A stretch of DNA of 64,000 nt from Soonwooa sp. (GTDB taxonomy: Bacteria; Bacteroidota; Bacteroidia; Flavobacteriales; Weeksellaceae): assembly GCF_030151385.1 (NCBI RefSeq), contig NZ_JASLDS010000053.1, positions 62,001 through 126,000 of the forward strand, written 5' to 3'. Shown piece by piece: positions 1-9,456 of this stretch; within the stretch, counting starts at the first letter, position 1; each line of letters starts with the position of its first letter. Position numbers and translations under genes: made by a program. The notes beneath the pieces are model-generated. The model had not been told where the DNA came from, did no database searches, and was given only the letters and a program-made list of their open reading frames with translations.

Positions 1-1960
1 CTTTAAGATAACCTTCGTGTCTTATGCTACTGCTAGAATCGGGTGTCAAATCATAATAAGGTCTACCAGATGCGTAAGTGTAAGAAAGATTAAATCCAGT
101 CTTCCAATTCATAATAAACTTTTTAGCGACAGCAGAAAGTGTATTTTTCGCTGCGAAAGTCGGTGTTAAAGTTGTTGGGAAATTCATAAAATTACGTTCG
201 GTATCCAAATAAGAATAGGTTAACCAATAATCGATTCCTTTAATGGATTTCTTATCTCTCCAAAACAATTCGATTCCTTTTGCATAGCCATTTCCGGAGT
301 TGTCTGTCGCCACTTGGAAAGTAGAGGAACCTTGTGTCTTGATAAGATGTGTATAATCTTTGTAGAAAGCTTCTAGTCTCAAACTACGACCTTCGGTATT
401 GTGTTGAAGTTGGAAAACATAATGGTCAGCTCTTTGGAAACCAAGTGGCGCGTTAGAGTTGATATATTTGCTTTCTGGATTTTGATAATAAATACCGTAA
501 GCAAAAGAAGATACCCAAGACTCTGACAATTTATAAGCCATTGAAGCTCTTGGGGCGAAGTTCCATTTGTCAAGATAGCTCGAATTTTCTGCTCTTGCAC
601 CAATGCTCACCGAAAAATTTCGGTTAACAGCTAAATTGGTTTCTGCAAAGCCAGCAGAAATCAAATCGGTGTAATGTTTTTTATAAACATCATATTGAGA
701 ATCTTCGATCGCATTGTTAAACTCAATACCTGTTCTTAACAAACTTATTTTACTTATTTTACGTTCTACAACAGCTTTTGCATTAACATAATTTCCTTTG
801 GTATTGGTCACAAAACTATACATAGAGTTATCATTTTGCAAAGCATGGATATCTAAATCATTTTGATTAAAACTGTAAGAGGTGCTTAAGTTTAACTTAT
901 ATTTCCCAAACTTTTCTTTGTAGGAAAGTGTTTGGAAAGTATAATTAGATTTCAAATCAACCTGCGTTTTATCAATTGATGGTTCTAGGCTTTCATTAAG
1001 AACGCCAAGACCTCCCGTTTGGAAATTTCCATAATATTTGATAAAACCACCTTTTTTAGTTTTAATTCTGAAATTAGCATCAGCACCAAAGCCATGAGGT
1101 TTCGTAGTAAAGTCAGTATTCAAATCCAAAACATCGAAAACCAAACTCAGATTGCTGTAGTTGGCAGAAACACCCCAAGACGCATTTTTTTCCTTGTTAA
1201 GTCTTTGATAATTGGCACCAGCAAACAATGGTGACAACGAAAAATCATAAGAAGTTGTATCTGGCAAATCCACACTTTCTAACAACAAAACGGAAGATAA
1301 TGCTTGTCCATATTGCGCTGAATAACCCCCACTAGAAAAAACATTTCCTTTGAATAAAGAAGTATTGAAACGGTCTCTACCAGCCAATCCTGGTGTCGAT
1401 TGCGAAAAATAATTATTCACCAAAGTACCGTCAATAAAAATTTTGGTTTCACCAGCTGTACCGCCACGTACAAAAAGCCCTTCAGATTCGCCGACTTTTT
1501 GCACCCCTGGAAGATAGCCCAAAGTCGAAGTAACCTGACCATCTGCACCCGCAGTTGTATAGATATCAAGTGGTGTCAGCAGAGCAGTAGCACGCTTTTT
1601 ATCACTCGCTTCGATGCTTCCTGCCGAAATAACAACAGCATCAATTTCGTTTAAACTTTCTTTAAGAACAGCATTAACAACAAGATCTGTTGACTGGATA
1701 TTGATTTTCTGTTCGGCATCTTCGTACTTAGGATTTGTGAAAAGGATTATTTTTTCACCGTGCTCATCGGTTTGGAATTTAAAATTACCTTCGGCATCGG
1801 TTGTTGCACCATCGTAAGAATCTTTTAGGCTGACATTAACATCTTTAACAGGTTTGTTTTTGTACAAAACCTTTCCTGAAATATTAACTTGAGCAAACGA
1901 AAACGCCGCAACGCTCGTACAAGCTAAAATCATTGTTCTTAATGCAAAATTGGAAGTCAT
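1..1960 (-). CDS. TonB-dependent receptor (5' part; C-terminus beyond the window)
   Basis: Reverse-strand reading frame open from an ATG at 1960 to the window edge, about 653 residues. It begins with a signal peptide ending near FSFAQ, then a carboxypeptidase-regulatory-like beta-sandwich (residues about 22-100, VNISGKVLYKNKPV and DAEGNFKF), then a plug domain containing FVRGGTAGETKIFIDG, and then the alternating strands of an outer-membrane barrel. This layout is typical of Bacteroidota receptors that import siderophores, vitamins or oligomers energised by TonB. No SusD partner is visible upstream, so a polysaccharide role is not indicated; the substrate is unknown. The barrel end and any C-terminal aromatic signature lie outside the window. 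Transcribed divergently from the superoxide dismutase gene. Confidence 0.9.
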   Translation of the reverse strand, partial: MTSNFALRTMILACTSVAAFSFAQVNISGKVLYKNKPVKDVNVSLKDSYDGATTDAEGNFKFQTDEHGEKIILFTNPKYEDAEQKINIQSTDLVVNAVLKESLNEIDAVVISAGSIEASDKKRATALLTPLDIYTTAGADGQVTSTLGYLPGVQKVGESEGLFVRGGTAGETKIFIDGTLVNNYFSQSTPGLAGRDRFNTSLFKGNVFSSGGYSAQYGQALSSVLLLESVDLPDTTSYDFSLSPLFAGANYQRLNKEKNASWGVSANYSNLSLVFDVLDLNTDFTTKPHGFGADANFRIKTKKGGFIKYYGNFQTGGLGVLNESLEPSIDKTQVDLKSNYTFQTLSYKEKFGKYKLNLSTSYSFNQNDLDIHALQNDNSMYSFVTNTKGNYVNAKAVVERKISKISLLRTGIEFNNAIEDSQYDVYKKHYTDLISAGFAETNLAVNRNFSVSIGARAENSSYLDKWNFAPRASMAYKLSESWVSSFAYGIYYQNPESKYINSNAPLGFQRADHYVFQLQHNTEGRSLRLEAFYKDYTHLIKTQGSSTFQVATDNSGNGYAKGIELFWRDKKSIKGIDYWLTYSYLDTERNFMNFPTTLTPTFAAKNTLSAVAKKFIMNWKTGFNLSYTYASGRPYYDLTPDSSSSIRHEGYLK

Positions 1961-2062
1961 AGTCTGTTTATTTTTTCTGGGTCAAAAGTAAATAGGAAGA
2001 GTTTAACTTAAAATTAATTTTTTCTGAACGGTAAAAAAAGCAAACCGAATGGTAATTTATCT

Positions 2063-2070
2063 TAATTTTG
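2063..2070 (+). promoter_or_regulatory. Possible -7 element upstream of the superoxide dismutase gene
   Basis: TAATTTTG matches the Bacteroidota -7 consensus TAnnTTTG and lies about 90 bp before the sod start. No clear TTG was seen at the -33 position, so this is tentative. Confidence 0.35.
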
Positions 2071-2161
2071 TTAGAGCATTAACAGCATTTTCTGAAATAG
2101 TGAATGCTTAAAATTTTGTAAATTCAAGGTTAATTTTACAAACAATATAAATTTTAATATT

Positions 2162-2665
2162 ATGAAAAATATATTCCTACTTGGCATTTTCGGTGCTGCT
2201 TTGGTAGTAACTTCTTGTTCTACAAAGAAACATTATACTATCTATCCAAAAAGTGGTACAAAAACCCAAGGTTATGTTGATTTTGTGCAAAAAGGAAAAG
2301 ATGTGACGATGACACTTAACGCCTATAATTTGACACCAGGAGAACACGCAATCCATCTTCACGAAAAAGCGGATTGCTCTGCTACAGACGGAATGTCGAC
2401 TGGTGGACACTGGAATCCAGCTGGTGCACAACACGGAAAATGGGAAACTGAGCATTTCCATATGGGTGACATCGGTAACCTAAAAGCCGACCAAAATGGT
2501 ACCGCGCAATTGGTTTTCTCAACTGATAAATGGTGTATTGGATGTAGCGACGCCAGCAAAAATATTATCGGTAAAGCGATTATTATCCATGCTGACAAAG
2601 ACGATTTCCATACGCAACCTACAGGTAACGCTGGTGGAAGAGTGGCATGTGTTGAGATAAAATAA
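2162..2665 (+). CDS. Cu/Zn superoxide dismutase, lipoprotein
   Basis: 167 residues. It converts superoxide to oxygen and hydrogen peroxide. The N-terminus is a lipoprotein signal peptide with lipobox VVTSC, so the enzyme is expected to be anchored in an envelope membrane facing the periplasm or surface. Metal ligands are visible in order: HLH in HAIHLHEK, the GGHWNP and QHG histidines, HFHMGDIGNL, and the later HADKDD histidine; two cysteines (CS in ADCS and VACVE) can form the family's structural disulfide. The last third carries GNAGGRVACVEI, the usual Cu/Zn SOD C-terminal signature. It stands alone on the plus strand between minus-strand genes and ends just before a strong hairpin. Confidence 0.95.
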   Translation: MKNIFLLGIFGAALVVTSCSTKKHYTIYPKSGTKTQGYVDFVQKGKDVTMTLNAYNLTPGEHAIHLHEKADCSATDGMSTGGHWNPAGAQHGKWETEHFHMGDIGNLKADQNGTAQLVFSTDKWCIGCSDASKNIIGKAIIIHADKDDFHTQPTGNAGGRVACVEIK

Positions 2666-2671
2666 CAAACT

Positions 2672-2699
2672 AAAAGCTCCGAAAATTTTCGGAGCTTTT
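2672..2699. terminator. Bidirectional hairpin terminator between sod and yraN
   Basis: A perfect dyad, AAAAGCTCCGAAAA against TTTTCGGAGCTTTT, lies between the convergent ends of the superoxide dismutase and YraN genes. The A/T tracts on both sides make it usable from either strand; it slightly overlaps the end of the YraN gene. Confidence 0.8.
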
Positions 2700-3066
2700 A
2701 TATTTCGTGGCTTTGGAAAGCGTTTTCGATATGTTGTATTTCTAAAGTATCTTCTTTCGATTTTAAAACAGAAATGATATCGAATCGGACTTCCAATTCT
2801 TCATTTAATTTCTGACAATAAGCATCAGCCGCCATAATGAGAAGTTTCATTTTCTTTTTATTAACAGCCTCTTCGGGATTGATGAAATGATTGTCGCTTC
2901 TCGCTTTAACTTCAACAATTACCAAGACATTATTTTGTTTGGCTATAATGTCAACTTCGGCTTTTTGAAATCGAAAATTACGTTCCAGAACTTGATAATT
3001 TTTAGCTTCTAGAAACGCGCAAGCGGCATCTTCTGCCCGTTTTCCGAAATCATAATGCTCTGACAT
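2698..3066 (-). CDS. yraN: YraN family protein (UPF0102)
   Basis: 122 residues. This is a small protein with a restriction-endonuclease-like fold of uncertain function. Visible signatures are GKRAEDAACAFLEAKNYQVLERNFR at the N-terminus and AEVDIIAKQNNVLVIVEVKAR in the middle, whose D-ExK residues correspond to the nuclease-fold active site. The length is normal for the family. It lies 2 bp downstream of the LD-carboxypeptidase gene and is probably co-transcribed with it. Confidence 0.9.
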   Translation of the reverse strand: MSEHYDFGKRAEDAACAFLEAKNYQVLERNFRFQKAEVDIIAKQNNVLVIVEVKARSDNHFINPEEAVNKKKMKLLIMAADAYCQKLNEELEVRFDIISVLKSKEDTLEIQHIENAFQSHEI

Positions 3067-3068
3067 TT

Positions 3069-4004
3069 TTAAGATTTAAAAATAACCTCAGATTTTTTGC
3101 CAATATTTAATTCAACCTCGGCGCCTAGAATAATTGGTCGATTGTCGAAAATATGTCCATTCGGAAAATCGTACAAAACAGGGAAATCATAATCTTTAAG
3201 ACGATGTTCGATAAGATGATAAGCAAAAGGGTCAAAAGACTCCTCAAAAGCTTTGTTTTCGGTCTCGCTGCCCATATTGGTCATTCCACCAACAATTAGT
3301 CCGCTAATGACTTTAAAAACGCCAGCCAATTCGAGGCTCATCAACATTCTGTCTAAAGCATAAAAATTTTCGCCAATATCTTCAATAAACAAGATTTTAT
3401 CTTTAAAATCGAAAGAATATTTGGTTCCTAAAAGCGCATAAATTAGGGCTAAATTTCCGCCAACAATTTGAGCTTCGGCATTTCCTTTTTTGTTAAACGA
3501 ATTTGATTTAAAAGTATAATCCAGTTTTTCACCTTTCAGAATATCAAAAATCAAATCATAACTTTCTTCGCTACAACCAAAAGAAGATGTCTTAATAGTT
3601 TGTCCATGGATGCTTGCAAAACCTTTCTTTAGAAGAAAACTTTGCACAGCCGTGTTATCCGAATAACCGATATACCATTTTGGATTTTTCTTAAAGTCAT
3701 TCAATTTGATATGTTCCAAAAGATGTTGACAGCCATAACCGCCTCGTGTTGCCCAAATAGCTTTAATTTCGGAATCGTTAAGCGCCCAATTAATATCTTC
3801 TATTCTTTGCGCCTCGTTGCCAGCATAACTGTAACCATCTTGAAATTTTTCTAAAGCATTTTTCCCTAAAACAGGTTGATAGCCTTTAGAAACAATCAAA
3901 TCCAACGTGGTCTGCAACTGGGATTCTTCAACAGAACCAGCTGGCGAAATAATCGCAATTTTATCATCTTTTTGAAGACTTTCAGGAAAAATAATGTTAC
4001 TCAT
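3069..4004 (-). CDS. LD-carboxypeptidase (peptidase S66, LdcA/MccF family)
   Basis: 311 residues. The family removes the terminal D-alanine from tetrapeptides during murein recycling, or inactivates microcin-like compounds. The Ser nucleophile is in YIGYSDNTAV, a Glu follows in the FIEDIGE segment, and the His of the triad is in FPNGHIFDN, all in the order expected. No signal peptide is present, so the product is cytoplasmic, as for LdcA. It begins 1 bp after the exporter gene stop and ends 2 bp before yraN, suggesting a three-gene operon. Confidence 0.9.
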   Translation of the reverse strand: MSNIIFPESLQKDDKIAIISPAGSVEESQLQTTLDLIVSKGYQPVLGKNALEKFQDGYSYAGNEAQRIEDINWALNDSEIKAIWATRGGYGCQHLLEHIKLNDFKKNPKWYIGYSDNTAVQSFLLKKGFASIHGQTIKTSSFGCSEESYDLIFDILKGEKLDYTFKSNSFNKKGNAEAQIVGGNLALIYALLGTKYSFDFKDKILFIEDIGENFYALDRMLMSLELAGVFKVISGLIVGGMTNMGSETENKAFEESFDPFAYHLIEHRLKDYDFPVLYDFPNGHIFDNRPIILGAEVELNIGKKSEVIFKS

Positions 4005-4005
4005 T

Positions 4006-4692
4006 TTATTTTGAACGTTTGTATTTAACTTCAGTTTTTTCGGCTTCTTCTAGCTTTTTATCAAACTGATTAAACTTCTTGAAACTTTGTAAAAATATAA
4101 AGAAACTAAAAAGTATCAGAATAACGCCAACACCTTTCCTAATAGCGTTTGCGACCTTTTGTGTCAACTTATCATGGAATTGTTTTGCTAAGAAAATTTT
4201 AGCCAAATCAATTGCCAAATATGTCCCAATAACAATCCCAATATATAGGATAAAATTGTTGGTATCCGGATATTGATTGCGAACAGAAACAACTGTCACC
4301 AACCAAAATAAGATAACGCCAACATTTAACAAATTAAGTAAAAAGCCGTTGGCAAAGGTTTTAAAATAATTTCTACCAATCATTTTCTCTTCACCTTTGA
4401 TGTGCATTTTGGTTTTGGAAACCAGCATAATACAGCCATATACAAATATGAGGAGCGCCGAAATCCGGTAAAAGGAGGGATGCTTATCGATAAGTTGGAC
4501 CAAATCGGCACTCGCATAATATGCAGCAACGATGCAAAGCAAATCCGCCGTTATTACGCCAAAATCCAATGCCAAAGCATGTTTGGGACCTCGCGAAAAA
4601 CTGGTTTCTATTAGGAGAAAAAAGATCGGTCCTATAAAGACCAAACTTAGCATTATCCCAAGGACGATTGCATATAAAATAAGTTCTAACAT
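4006..4692 (-). CDS. LysE family exporter
   Basis: 228 residues with six predicted hydrophobic segments. The N-terminal segment GIMLSLVFIGPIFFLLIETSFSRGPKHALALDFGV is the LysE/RhtB-type entry motif (GP followed by a short basic loop). The family exports amino acids such as lysine, homoserine or threonine across the inner membrane; the substrate cannot be told from sequence. The C-terminus is charged and cytoplasmic. It is the first gene of the run leading to LD-carboxypeptidase and YraN. Confidence 0.85.
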   Translation of the reverse strand: MLELILYAIVLGIMLSLVFIGPIFFLLIETSFSRGPKHALALDFGVITADLLCIVAAYYASADLVQLIDKHPSFYRISALLIFVYGCIMLVSKTKMHIKGEEKMIGRNYFKTFANGFLLNLLNVGVILFWLVTVVSVRNQYPDTNNFILYIGIVIGTYLAIDLAKIFLAKQFHDKLTQKVANAIRKGVGVILILFSFFIFLQSFKKFNQFDKKLEEAEKTEVKYKRSK

Positions 4693-4777
4693 AGCTTATA
4701 GTATCTTGCAAAGAAAAAGAATTTTTAATAAACCCAAACTTAATTTATAGCTTATCAAAAATTCTTTATATAAAAAT

Positions 4778-6925
4778 TTAATCAATAATCTTGAAATCCA
4801 GCTGCTTAGCAACCAAATTAGCTTTTACAACTTTTATCTTCACTTGGTCACCCAATTGATAAGTTTTGCCACTTTTGCTACCAACGATAGCATAATTTTT
4901 GGCGTCAAAGCTATAAGAATCATCCGTTAAATCTCTTAATTTAATCATACCTTCGGCACCATTTTCAGGGATTTCTACCCAGAAGCCAAAGTCCGAAACA
5001 CCAGAAATAACACCTGTGAAGAATTCACCAACGTGTTTTTCCATAAATTTAACTTGCATGTATTTGATCGATTCTCTTTCTGCCTCGGCAGCCAGACGCT
5101 CCATCGCGCTACAATGTTTCGCTTTCTCTTCCAATTCCGCAGCATCAACAGGTTTTCCACCATCTAGATAATGTTGTAACAATCGGTGTGCAATAACATC
5201 CGGATAACGACGGATTGGCGACGTAAAATGCGAATAATACTCGAATCCTAATCCGTAATGTCCAAGACTTTCGGTGGTATATTTAGCTTTGCTCATGCTT
5301 CGCATTGCCAAAGTTTCGATCATATTTTCTTCGGCTTTACCTTTAACATCTTTCAAAAGTTTGTTCATACTTTCGGTTGTTGTTTTGGTATTTGCCAAGT
5401 TCATTTTGTAACCAAAATTACCAACAAAATCGCGTAAAGCATTTAATTTGGTAGGATCTGGATCTTCGTGAACACGATATATAAAAGTATTGTTAGATGG
5501 CTCACTTCTTTTATTTAAAGACACAAATTCGGACACTTTTTTATTTGCCAAAAGCATAAATTCCTCAATCAAATGGTTGGCATCTTTACTTATTTTGAAA
5601 TAAACACCAATCGGATTGCCGTCTGCATCTAGGTTAAATCGTACTTCACTTCTGTCAAAAGTAATCGCACCGTCAGCAATTCTTTCTTCACGAAGAATCT
5701 TTGCCAGATCATCAAGTTTATTGATTTCTTCTTGATAATCGCCTTCTTTGGTTTCGATACGTTCTTGCGCTTCTTCGTAAGTAAATCTTCTGTCAGAATG
5801 CGTTACTGTACGACCAAACCATTGTTTTTTAACTTTTGCTTGATCATCCAATTCGAAAACCGCAGAGAATGTATATTTGTTTTCATTAGGTCGAAGAGAA
5901 CATACGCCGTTACTCAAAACCTCTGGTAACATCGGCACCACGCGGTCAACCAAATATACAGAAGTCGCTCTAGAATAAGCCTCGTCATCCAGTAAAGTCC
6001 CAGGACGAACATAATACGAAACGTCCGCAATATGAACACCAATTTGCCAATTTCCGTTATCTAATTTTTGAATGGAAAGCGCATCATCAAAATCTTTTGC
6101 ATCTTTTGGATCGATGGTAAAAGTACAGATATCGCGCATATCCCAACGTCTTGCAATTTCGTCAGCTTGGATAGTGGTGTCAAGTTCGTTGGCTTCTTTT
6201 TCTACTTCTGGTGGGAAGTTATAAGGCAAACCATATTCTGCCAAAATCGCATGGATTTCGGTTTCATGTTCACCAGGTTTTCCAAGAATTTCGATGATTT
6301 CTCCTTCTGGATTTTTGCTTCCTGGCTCCCATTTTGTCATTTTAACAATCACTTTATCACCATCTTGTGCATCATGGAATTTTCCCTTTGGTACAAAAAT
6401 ATCGGTGTTAATGATTTTCTTATTGTCAAATACAACAAAACCAAACTCCTTGTGTGCAATATATTGGAACGTCCCAACAAAGGTATCTTTGGCACGTTCG
6501 ATAACATTAAGCACCGAACCTTCCAGTTTTCTACCTTTAAAATGGTACGTGACAATCATTACCTTGTCACCTTGCAAGGCATCTTTAACATTTTTTTGAT
6601 GGATAAAAATATCATCTTCGATACCTTCAACTTTAACATAAGCGTTACCACTTTGGTTAAAATCGATGATACCTGTCAAAGCACCTTCAATCTTTAGGTT
6701 AAGGATATATTTTCCTTTTTCACTTTCAATAATTTTTTCATTTGCAAGAAGACGATGCAAGGCTTGTATCACCAATTCTCGTTGTCTTGGATTTTTGTAA
6801 TCGATACCATTAGCAATCTGCTTATAATTATAGATTTTGTTGGTATTCTGATTCATAAAACGAAGAATAATACGTCCTAATTCTAGGAGTTTAAGCTCGT
6901 TTTTTTGACTTTTATTTCTTTTCAT
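4778..6925 (-). CDS. rnr: Ribonuclease R
   Basis: 715 residues. It is a processive 3'-5' exoribonuclease that degrades structured RNA. Domain order is an N-terminal winged helix (residues about 1-60), two cold-shock domains, the RNB catalytic domain with the acidic cluster TIDPKDAKDFDDAL, and a C-terminal S1 domain (FTGVISGVSDFGFWVEIPENG). HFTSPIRRYPD near the end of RNB is another conserved family motif. Length and order fit bacterial RNase R. The ATG at 6925 is followed by a Lys-rich start. RpiB lies 54 bp upstream on the same strand and may share its transcript. Confidence 0.95.
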   Translation of the reverse strand: MKRNKSQKNELKLLELGRIILRFMNQNTNKIYNYKQIANGIDYKNPRQRELVIQALHRLLANEKIIESEKGKYILNLKIEGALTGIIDFNQSGNAYVKVEGIEDDIFIHQKNVKDALQGDKVMIVTYHFKGRKLEGSVLNVIERAKDTFVGTFQYIAHKEFGFVVFDNKKIINTDIFVPKGKFHDAQDGDKVIVKMTKWEPGSKNPEGEIIEILGKPGEHETEIHAILAEYGLPYNFPPEVEKEANELDTTIQADEIARRWDMRDICTFTIDPKDAKDFDDALSIQKLDNGNWQIGVHIADVSYYVRPGTLLDDEAYSRATSVYLVDRVVPMLPEVLSNGVCSLRPNENKYTFSAVFELDDQAKVKKQWFGRTVTHSDRRFTYEEAQERIETKEGDYQEEINKLDDLAKILREERIADGAITFDRSEVRFNLDADGNPIGVYFKISKDANHLIEEFMLLANKKVSEFVSLNKRSEPSNNTFIYRVHEDPDPTKLNALRDFVGNFGYKMNLANTKTTTESMNKLLKDVKGKAEENMIETLAMRSMSKAKYTTESLGHYGLGFEYYSHFTSPIRRYPDVIAHRLLQHYLDGGKPVDAAELEEKAKHCSAMERLAAEAERESIKYMQVKFMEKHVGEFFTGVISGVSDFGFWVEIPENGAEGMIKLRDLTDDSYSFDAKNYAIVGSKSGKTYQLGDQVKIKVVKANLVAKQLDFKIID

Positions 6926-6979
6926 AGGTTTAAAAATTAATAAACCTTAATATTTTAAGAAATACTAAGGTTTTTACAG

Positions 6980-7411
6980 TTAAGAACAGGCAATCTTGTT
7001 AACTCTGTTCTGATGTCTTCCGCCTTCGAAATCGGTTGTCAGAAACTTTTCTGCGATTTCCAAAGCCAGTTCTTTTGCGATAAATCTAGCAGGTAAAGCT
7101 ATCATATTCGCATCGTTATGTTGTCTAGAAAGTGCTGCTATCTCTGGCATCCAAGCTAGTGCACAACGGATTTTTTGATGTTTGTTGGCTGTAATCTGTA
7201 CACCTTGACCACTACCACAAATCAAAATTCCTAGGACGTTATCACCATTCTCAACCGAAGAAGCCGCAGGATGCACAAAGTCTGGATAATCTACAGAATC
7301 CAAAGAATGTGTCCCGAAATCCTGAATTTCGTATTTATCTTTCAATTGTTCTTTAAGATATTCTTTATACTCAAAACCTGCATGGTCAGCGGCGATAGCT
7401 ATTTTTTTCAT
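6980..7411 (-). CDS. rpiB: Ribose 5-phosphate isomerase B
   Basis: 143 residues. It interconverts ribose 5-phosphate and ribulose 5-phosphate in the pentose phosphate pathway. Family motifs are AADHAGFEYKE at the N-terminus, the DFGTHS and DYPDF segments, the GILICGSGQGVQITANK loop with the active-site Cys, and RQHNDANMIALPARF. The C-terminus (FEGGRHQNRVNKI) is also typical. The 634 bp upstream is non-coding and origin-like. Confidence 0.95.
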   Translation of the reverse strand: MKKIAIAADHAGFEYKEYLKEQLKDKYEIQDFGTHSLDSVDYPDFVHPAASSVENGDNVLGILICGSGQGVQITANKHQKIRCALAWMPEIAALSRQHNDANMIALPARFIAKELALEIAEKFLTTDFEGGRHQNRVNKIACS

Positions 7412-8045
7412 AATTTACTTTATATAATATTAGATAGATTTCCTACAAATTTAATATTATTCTTGTGATTGAGAATCTTTGTACAGCGAGAATCCACAAA
7501 TAAAATTCCAAGAATTAATACTTTGTTAATATCTCCCACCAAAACCTGTGGAAAACTACCGAAACAATTGTGGAAAACTAAGTCGAATTTGTGTTTTTTA
7601 GTTTCAGACAAAATTCTTATTGCAATTTTAATTCCGAAAAACAATTCCCAAACTAAAAAAACTTTTGGCGAGCTAATCCTAAGATTTTCCCCAGCTGTTT
7701 TATCCAAATATATTCGATTTCAATAATTACTAGCATTTGTGGAAAACTATGTTAAAGAATTGAAAATCAAACTTAATAAATGTTAATAGAATATGAATTG
7801 AGTTTAAATTAAATGTTATCAAAAAACTTGATTTTAGTTTTCCACAAAACTCACAACTACAATATACAGTAACAATATTTCTTTCTTTTAAAAATTAAAA
7901 AAATGTTAGATAATGATTGTTGTAGCGATGTGGAATCTTTTGTGTGAAAAGTTCGTTTTTTGCTAAAGAGAAATCTTACATTTGTAATCGTTGAAACTAG
8001 TATTTCAAATATCAAACCAATCTGAAATAAATTTAATAAATACGA
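7412..8045. other. Non-coding region with DnaA-box-like sites; candidate replication origin
   Basis: A 634-bp AT-rich stretch between rpiB (minus) and pgk (plus) without a credible gene. It holds four copies of TTTTCCACA or its complement TGTGGAAAA: 7547-7555, 7569-7577 and 7738-7746 on the minus strand, and 7838-7846 on the plus strand. These fit the relaxed DnaA box TTWTNCACA. Between the last two sites is a run of about 90 bp almost without G or C that could serve as an unwinding element. Together with the perfect DnaA boxes and parS sites 2.5-4.5 kb to the right, the stretch is a reasonable oriC candidate. The assignment is an inference; the dnaA gene itself is not here. Confidence 0.45.
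7977..7984 (+). promoter_or_regulatory. Probable -7 promoter element of pgk
   Basis: TACATTTG matches the Bacteroidota -7 consensus TAnnTTTG, about 60 bp before the pgk start. The -33 element is not clear at normal spacing. Confidence 0.45.
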
Positions 8046-9239
8046 ATGAAAACAATTAAGGATTTCAATTTTTCTGGAAAAAAAGCTTTGGTGCGTGTCG
8101 ATTTTAATGTACCACAGGATGACAATCTTAATGTAACAGACAACACGAGAATTGTTGCAGTAAAACCAACTGTAGAAAAGATTCTTGCTGACGGCGGTTC
8201 TGTTATCTTGATGACGCATCTTGGTCGTCCAAAAGGTGAAGTTAATGATAAATTTTCGCTTAAGCATATTGTTTCGGAAGTTTCTAAAGTTTTAGGAAAA
8301 GAAGTTAAATTTGTGGATGAGTCTATTGGTGAAAAAGCGGAACAAGCTGCTGCAGCTTTACAAGCTGGCGAAATTCTTTTGCTTGAGAATCTTAGATTCC
8401 ATGAAGAAGAGGAGAAAGGCGATGAAGCTTTTGCTGAAAAACTTTCAAAACTTGGTGATGCTTATGTTAATGATGCCTTTGGTACAGCACACAGAGCACA
8501 CGCTTCAACTGCAGTAATTGCTAAGTTTTTTCCTTCAACTAGATTTTTCGGTTTGTTGATGGCTAAAGAATTAGAAGCGATTGATAAAGTTCTTAAATCT
8601 GGACAAAAACCTGTAACTGCGATTCTTGGAGGCTCAAAAGTTTCTACAAAGATTACAATTATTGAAAATATTTTACCAGCGATTGATAATTTAATTATTG
8701 GTGGTGGTATGGCATTTACTTTCATTAAAGCTTTAGGTGGAAAGATTGGAAACTCTTTGGTGGAAGATGATAAATTACAATTGGCTTTAGAAATTCTTGA
8801 GAAAGCAAAACAGCATAAAGTTGAAGTTTATTTGCCAAGTGATGTTATTATTGCAGACCAATTTAGCAATGATGCAAATACAGAGGAAGTTAATGTTTTC
8901 GAAATTCCTGAGGGTTGGATGGGATTGGATGCTGGTCATCAATCTAGAAATAAAATTAATGATGTTATCCTAAATTCTAAAACGATTCTTTGGAATGGAC
9001 CAATTGGTGTTTTCGAAATGTCGAAGTTCGCTGGAGGAACTGTTGCTCTAGGTGATAGTATTGAAGAAGCGACCAAGTTAGGAGCATTTTCTTTAGTTGG
9101 TGGCGGAGACAGTGTTGCTTTTGTGAAGCAATTCGGTTATGCTGATAAGGTTAGTTATGTTTCGACAGGTGGTGGTGCAATGTTAGAAAGTTTGGAGGGA
9201 TTAGAACTTCCTGGAGTTGCTGCTATTAATAAAGATTAA
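8046..9239 (+). CDS. pgk: Phosphoglycerate kinase
   Basis: 397 residues. It transfers the phosphate of 1,3-bisphosphoglycerate to ADP in glycolysis. The N-terminal substrate domain shows VRVDFNVPQD and the GRPKGE and HRAHAST motifs; the C-terminal nucleotide domain shows ILGGSKVSTKI, GGGMAFTF and the VGGGDSVA and STGGGAMLE loops. Length is normal. It is transcribed alone, followed at once by a strong terminator. Wobble positions look T/G-rich compared with mnmG on the other strand, though I could not measure this. Confidence 0.97.
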   Translation: MKTIKDFNFSGKKALVRVDFNVPQDDNLNVTDNTRIVAVKPTVEKILADGGSVILMTHLGRPKGEVNDKFSLKHIVSEVSKVLGKEVKFVDESIGEKAEQAAAALQAGEILLLENLRFHEEEEKGDEAFAEKLSKLGDAYVNDAFGTAHRAHASTAVIAKFFPSTRFFGLLMAKELEAIDKVLKSGQKPVTAILGGSKVSTKITIIENILPAIDNLIIGGGMAFTFIKALGGKIGNSLVEDDKLQLALEILEKAKQHKVEVYLPSDVIIADQFSNDANTEEVNVFEIPEGWMGLDAGHQSRNKINDVILNSKTILWNGPIGVFEMSKFAGGTVALGDSIEEATKLGAFSLVGGGDSVAFVKQFGYADKVSYVSTGGGAMLESLEGLELPGVAAINKD

Positions 9240-9261
9240 TTTTATAAAATCATAAAAAAGT

Positions 9262-9290
9262 AAAACCGACAATTTTTGTCGGTTTTTTTA
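9262..9290 (+). terminator. Rho-independent terminator of pgk
   Basis: AAAACCGACAA pairs with TTGTCGGTTTT around a short T loop and is followed by a T run, 22 bp after the pgk stop. The remaining stretch to 9456 is AT-rich with no gene seen; it contains one more DnaA-like TTTTCCACA at 9391-9399. Confidence 0.85.
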
Positions 9291-9456
9291 TGTCTTAGAT
9301 TTTACTAAGGACTTGGAATTTTTTTTCAAGCGATTCTCAGGAGGTTTTCTTAGTTTCAAAATTTTTGTTGGATTTTCTAAAAATTGGAAGTTTTCCACAA
9401 AAAAGTCACAAAATGCTCAAAAATCGGCTTTCAGAAATAGCTTAAAAATCGATTTT

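Noticed and set aside
7420..7726. Frames of 95 and 85 residues on both strands in the origin-like gap
   Set aside because: They overlap on opposite strands, have no recognisable composition or domain, and lie among DnaA-box-like sites.
7547..7846. TGTGGAAAA repeats read as a CRISPR or other repeat array
   Set aside because: They are only nine to ten bases long, irregularly spaced and in both orientations; they fit DnaA boxes. No CRISPR array or cas gene was found in the window.
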